Shown here piece by piece: positions 60,672 to 64,000 of a DNA stretch of 64,000 nucleotides. The notes under the pieces were generated by a model, which was not told where the DNA came from, did not search any database, and saw only the letters and a list, made by a program, of their open reading frames with translations. The stretch is taken from NCBI RefSeq assembly GCF_014206975.1, contig NZ_JACHOU010000019.1:1-64000 (forward strand). The letters run 5' to 3'. Every line of letters starts with the position of its first letter. Position 1 is the stretch's first letter. Both the position numbers and the translations under genes were made by a program. Source of the stretch: Aminobacter aganoensis. GTDB taxonomy: Bacteria > Pseudomonadota > Alphaproteobacteria > Rhizobiales > Rhizobiaceae.

Positions 60672-61211
60672 ATGAAGGGTGACGAGGTACAGGTCAGCGA
60701 TCGCCTGATAGCTTTCCTTCCCAATTTGCGCCGGTTCGCCATCTCGCTGTGCCGGTCGCGCGATCTCGCCGACGACCTCGTGCAGGCGGCCTGCGAGCGC
60801 GCGCTGGCGAGCCAGGATCGATTCGAGCAAGGCACCCGGTTCGATGCCTGGATGTTCCGCATCCTGCGCAACCTGTGGATCGACCACGTTCGCCGCGCCA
60901 AGACGGCGGGACCGCAACAAGACATCGACGAAACGCCCGATATTGCCGGTTCTGGCGGCGAGCGCGATGCCGAAGCCCGGCTAACCCTGAAAAGCGTCGC
61001 GGTGGCAATCGACGAATTGCCGGACGATCAGCGCGAAGTGCTGCTGCTCGTCTGCGTCGAGGACCTTTCGTACAAAGAGGCGGCGGAGATATTGTCCATT
61101 CCGATCGGCACCGTCATGAGCAGGCTCTCCCGCGCCCGCAAAAATCTTGCCGACGCGGCTGGAATAAACTCCGGGACCGACCGTTCACCCGAAAAAGGTG
61201 GAAACAAATGA
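60672..61211 (+). CDS. ECF-type RNA polymerase sigma factor
   Basis: A 179-residue group 4 sigma factor. Region 2 (about 10-75) has LCRSRDLADDLVQAACERAL and FDAWMFRILRNLWIDHVRR, which read the -10 element. Region 4 (about 110-165) has LPDDQREVLLLVCVEDLSYK and the recognition helix segment IPIGTVMSRLSRARK. The ATG at 60672 was preferred because it gives the usual short N-terminus; its ribosome site is weak. It overlaps its anti-sigma gene by ATGA. Likely targets are its own operon and perhaps the divergent peptidase; this is inferred. Confidence 0.93.
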   Translation: MKGDEVQVSDRLIAFLPNLRRFAISLCRSRDLADDLVQAACERALASQDRFEQGTRFDAWMFRILRNLWIDHVRRAKTAGPQQDIDETPDIAGSGGERDAEARLTLKSVAVAIDELPDDQREVLLLVCVEDLSYKEAAEILSIPIGTVMSRLSRARKNLADAAGINSGTDRSPEKGGNK

Positions 61212-61972
61212 GCAGGCGCGAATTCGACGACGAAACCTTGATGGCATTCGCCGACGGCGAACTCGACGACGACACGACGGCAACCGTCGAAGCGGCCATG
61301 GAGACGGACGACGACCTCGTTGCCCGCGTCGCCGCTTTCATCGAAAGCCGGGCGTTGGCAGCATCAGCGCTGAAGCCGCTGATCGACGAGCCGGTTCCCG
61401 AAGCGCTGACACAGTCGGTGCAAAAGATGATCGACGAGGCGCGCGCCTCGGATCCTTCGGCGGTGGCCAACAACGTCGTCACCTTTCCGTCGCGCGACAT
61501 GCGCCCGGCTCGTTCGACCTGGGCAATGCCGCTGGCGGCATCGCTGGCAGCCGTAGTCTTCGGCGCCGGCGGCTACCTCGCGGGCCAGGCAGGCGCGCCG
61601 GCTTCCGGCAACCTGGCCATGACCACGATCAACGACGCCGAAGTCGCCAAGGCGCTCGATTCGACGGCCTCGGGCACCGATGTGGCATTGGGCGATGCCA
61701 CGTTGAAACTCGTCTCCAGCTTCCGCGACGAAACCGGCACGTTGTGCCGCGAGTTCGAACTTCACCGCGCGTCTAAGTCTGCCATCGTGTCGATCGCTTG
61801 CCGTCCGGAACAGGACTGGGACGTCCGGCTGGCCGTGGCCGCCCAGGCGCCTGGAGGAGACTATGTCCCGGCCGGGGCCACGGAGACTGTCGATTCCTAC
61901 CTGACGACGATCAATGCCGGAGCCCCGCTGTCGGTGGCGGAGGAAAAGAAGGCCCTGGCCCTGCCGCAATGA
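61208..61972 (+). CDS. anti-sigma factor (membrane-spanning, zinc-less type)
   Basis: A 254-residue protein translationally coupled to the ECF sigma. The N-terminal cytosolic domain (about 1-95) starts FDDETLMAFADGELDDDTTA, the pattern of anti-sigma N-domains, but lacks the His-Cys-Cys zinc triad. One membrane helix follows (about 102-123, MPLAASLAAVVFGAGGYLAG), then a periplasmic domain of about 130 residues with two Cys (GTLCREFELH and VSIACRPEQD) that could form a disulfide and sense redox or envelope state. The stop is convergent with the LuxR gene 22 bp away. Confidence 0.88.
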   Translation: MSRREFDDETLMAFADGELDDDTTATVEAAMETDDDLVARVAAFIESRALAASALKPLIDEPVPEALTQSVQKMIDEARASDPSAVANNVVTFPSRDMRPARSTWAMPLAASLAAVVFGAGGYLAGQAGAPASGNLAMTTINDAEVAKALDSTASGTDVALGDATLKLVSSFRDETGTLCREFELHRASKSAIVSIACRPEQDWDVRLAVAAQAPGGDYVPAGATETVDSYLTTINAGAPLSVAEEKKALALPQ

Positions 61973-61994
61973 CAGCAACGGGCGCCTGGGTTCC

Positions 61995-62642
61995 CTATCG
62001 CGGGATCGGCTGCGGGCCGCGCTTGCGCTCGCTAGCGTAGAGCGCGACCGCCATGGCGCGGTTGCGCACGCCGAGCTTGTCGTAGAGATTCTTGAGGTGA
62101 TACTTGACTGTGTTTTCGGAGATCCCGGTCCGCGTCGCGATCTGCAGATTGGTCCAGCCGTCGGCCAGGACGCCGAGCAATTCGAGTTCGCGGGTGGTCA
62201 GGCGCGACAGCGGCGTCTCGTTGATCTTGCCGACGTCGACATAAGGAATGCAGATGCGGCCATTGGCAACGGCCAGCAGCGTATCGAACAGGATACAGGG
62301 ATCGTCGAACTGGTAGCAGAAGCCCTGCGCGCCGAGCCGCACGCACTGCTTCAGGATGCCGACATCATGATCGTTTGAGAAGACGACCAGGCGTGCGGTC
62401 AATTGCCGGCGCTGAAGCTCGATCAGCACCTCGCTGGCATCCATGTCGGACAGCTTCCAGGCGACGATGGCGACGTCGAACGAAGGCTGCGCGCCCACCA
62501 CCGCCTGAATGAAGGCCTCCCCGCTCTGGATGCCTTCTGCAAACTCGAAGCGCTCGTCGCGGCTGATCATGTCGCGCAATGCCGAAATCACCAGCGGGTT
62601 ACGCTCGGCAACCAGGACATTCAGCTTTTTCTGTTGCGCCAT
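61995..62642 (-). CDS. LuxR-family regulator with degenerate (pseudo) receiver
   Basis: A 215-residue NarL/FixJ-like protein. The receiver-like domain (about 7-125) lacks key residues: the acidic pair is reduced to Ala-Glu in VAERNPLV, and the phosphoacceptor position is Ala61 in FDVAIVAWKLSDMDA, where a true receiver has Asp. The DNA-binding domain (about 150-210) is intact: LTTRELELLGVLADGWTNLQ and then SENTVKYHLKNLYDKLGVRN. It is therefore probably not controlled by ordinary phosphorylation. The ATG at 62642 follows GGCAGGTTG. It lies 83 bp downstream of glyA, same strand. Confidence 0.9.
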   Translation of the reverse strand: MAQQKKLNVLVAERNPLVISALRDMISRDERFEFAEGIQSGEAFIQAVVGAQPSFDVAIVAWKLSDMDASEVLIELQRRQLTARLVVFSNDHDVGILKQCVRLGAQGFCYQFDDPCILFDTLLAVANGRICIPYVDVGKINETPLSRLTTRELELLGVLADGWTNLQIATRTGISENTVKYHLKNLYDKLGVRNRAMAVALYASERKRGPQPIPR

Positions 62643-62725
62643 CAACCTGCCATCGACACCGGCATCATGCCTTGGCACATTCCAATCGAATTTGCCAAGG
62701 CATGCCCGCTCTCCAGCGACAGGAA

Positions 62726-64000
62726 TCAGTCGTAGATTCGGAATCGACCGACCAGATCGTGGCTTTCTTCGCGAACGGCAGCCTCGATCTTGGCATTGCC
62801 GGCTTCGCCGTTGGCCGCAAGGCCATCGATGACGGCCATGGTCATGCGGCCGACCTGGCGGAATTCCTCGGCAAGGAAGCCGCGGGTCGTGCAGGCCGGC
62901 GTGCCCAGCCGGACACCCGAGGTGACCATCGGACCTTGCGGATCGAACGGGATGCCATTCTTGTTGCAGGTGATGTGGGCCCGCCCGAGGGAGGCTTCCA
63001 CCGCCTTGCCGGTGAGGTTCTTACGCCTGAGGTCGACAAGCATGAGATGCGTGTCGGTACCGCCCGACACGATATCGACGCCACCCTCCTGCAGGGTCTC
63101 GGCCAGCACCTTGGCGTTGGACACGACGTTCGCGGCATAGACCTTGAAGTCGGGCGTCAGCGCCTCGCCGAAGGCAACGGCCTTGGCTGCGATGACGTGC
63201 ATCAGCGGGCCGCCCTGCAAGCCGGGGAAGACGGCCGAGTTGATCTTCTTGCCGATCTCCTCGTCGTTGGACAGCACCATGCCGCCGCGCGGGCCGCGCA
63301 GGGTCTTGTGGGTCGTGGTCGTGACCACATGGGCATGGTCGAGCGGATTGGGATGGACACCGCCGGCAACCAGGCCCGCGAAGTGGGCCATGTCGACGAA
63401 CAGCTTGGCGCCGACCTCGTCGGCGATCTCGCGGAACGCCTTGAAATCGATGATGCGCGGATAGGCCGAGCCGCCGGCGAGAATGACCTTGGGCTGGTGC
63501 TTCTTGGCGAGATCGCGCACCTCGTCCATGTCGATGCGGTGCGTGTCGGGCTTGACGCCGTAGGAGACGGGCTTGAACCACTTGCCAGACTGGTTGACCG
63601 GCGCGCCGTGCGTGAGGTGACCGCCCGCGGCGAGGTTCAGGCCGAGATAGGTGTCGCCTGGCTGCATCAGCGCCATGAACACCGACTGGTTGGCCTGGCT
63701 GCCGGAGTTCGGCTGCACGTTGGCGAAGCTGCAGTTGAACATCGTCTTGGCGCGTTCGCGCGCCAGATCCTCGATCTCGTCGACATAGGCGCAGCCGCCA
63801 TAGTAGCGCCGGCCGGGATAGCCCTCGGCATATTTGTTGGTCAGCACCGAGCCCTGGGCCTCGAGCACCGCCTTGGAGACGATATTTTCCGAAGCGATCA
63901 GCTCGATCTCGTCACGCTGGCGCTGGAGTTCGCGATCCATCGCATCGCTGACGGCCGGGTCTGCCTGGGCGACGCCCGTGCGGAAGAAGTGGCGGGCACT
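62726..64000 (-). CDS. glyA: serine hydroxymethyltransferase, N-terminus beyond the window
   Basis: The gene reads from the right edge to TGA at 62726; about 424 codons are present and the first dozen or so are missing. The enzyme is PLP-dependent and interconverts serine and glycine, feeding one-carbon units to tetrahydrofolate. Family blocks include [40 protein letters not shown], the PLP-lysine site [17 protein letters not shown], and [13 protein letters not shown]. The frame stays open through base 64000, which confirms that the true start is outside. Single-copy housekeeping gene; nothing unusual is visible. Confidence 0.97.
   Translation of the reverse strand, partial: SARHFFRTGVAQADPAVSDAMDRELQRQRDEIELIASENIVSKAVLEAQGSVLTNKYAEGYPGRRYYGGCAYVDEIEDLARERAKTMFNCSFANVQPNSGSQANQSVFMALMQPGDTYLGLNLAAGGHLTHGAPVNQSGKWFKPVSYGVKPDTHRIDMDEVRDLAKKHQPKVILAGGSAYPRIIDFKAFREIADEVGAKLFVDMAHFAGLVAGGVHPNPLDHAHVVTTTTHKTLRGPRGGMVLSNDEEIGKKINSAVFPGLQGGPLMHVIAAKAVAFGEALTPDFKVYAANVVSNAKVLAETLQEGGVDIVSGGTDTHLMLVDLRRKNLTGKAVEASLGRAHITCNKNGIPFDPQGPMVTSGVRLGTPACTTRGFLAEEFRQVGRMTMAVIDGLAANGEAGNAKIEAAVREESHDLVGRFRIYD

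Overview
The window is GC-rich, densely coded chromosomal DNA from an alphaproteobacterium. Gene content points to the order Hyphomicrobiales (Rhizobiales), most likely near Mesorhizobium or Aminobacter: a phosphonoacetaldehyde dehydrogenase, a fused-permease 2-aminoethylphosphonate importer, hydantoinase/oxoprolinase operons with ABC importers, a homogentisate cluster, and a GC-rich palindromic intergenic repeat. This placement is inferred from gene families; no rRNA, tRNA, CRISPR array, integrase or insertion sequence was seen.

Layout. (1) 1-213 is the 3' end of phnY. (2) 305-20090 is a secreted-peroxidase locus: a NarX/NarL-type two-component pair on the minus strand, diverging from a gene for a 3137-residue RTX haem peroxidase. 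This is followed by a type I secretion ABC protein, a second RTX protein with an N-terminal membrane segment, a HlyD-type adaptor and a large MalT-type LuxR regulator. (3) 20214-40866 is catabolic and transport DNA. It holds a split hydantoinase/oxoprolinase pair (HyuB, HyuA) with a spermidine/putrescine-type ABC importer, two divergent M20 amidohydrolases, an IclR regulator with a clear operator array, a fused HyuA-HyuB protein and a full dipeptide-type ABC importer. The likely theme is import and opening of cyclic amides or acylated amino acids; the substrates are unknown. (4) 40867-46649 has a decayed copy of the phnY 3' end, a DMT exporter and a three-gene 2-aminoethylphosphonate importer. 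Regions 2 and 3 together are therefore bracketed by an intact and a broken copy of the same gene end.

(5) 46652-52045 is the tyrosine/homogentisate pathway (maiA, fumarylacetoacetate hydrolase, hmgA, hppD), with a MarR and an Lrp regulator each divergent from its probable target. (6) 52211-55966 has three small uncharacterised genes and a tight four-gene operon of three mini membrane proteins plus an APC permease, which may be a multi-subunit transporter. (7) 56337-58759 is a DUF4956 / VTC-domain / phytase-like esterase operon, pointing to phosphate or polyphosphate chemistry at the cell envelope. (8) 59115-62642 has a secreted subtilase whose predicted mature N-terminus is a run of 14 aspartates. 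It lies divergent from an ECF sigma/anti-sigma pair, followed by a LuxR regulator with a degenerate receiver. (9) 62726-64000 is glyA, running off the right edge.

Starts were reassigned wherever a Shine-Dalgarno sequence, a stop/start overlap or a signal peptide favoured an internal codon.
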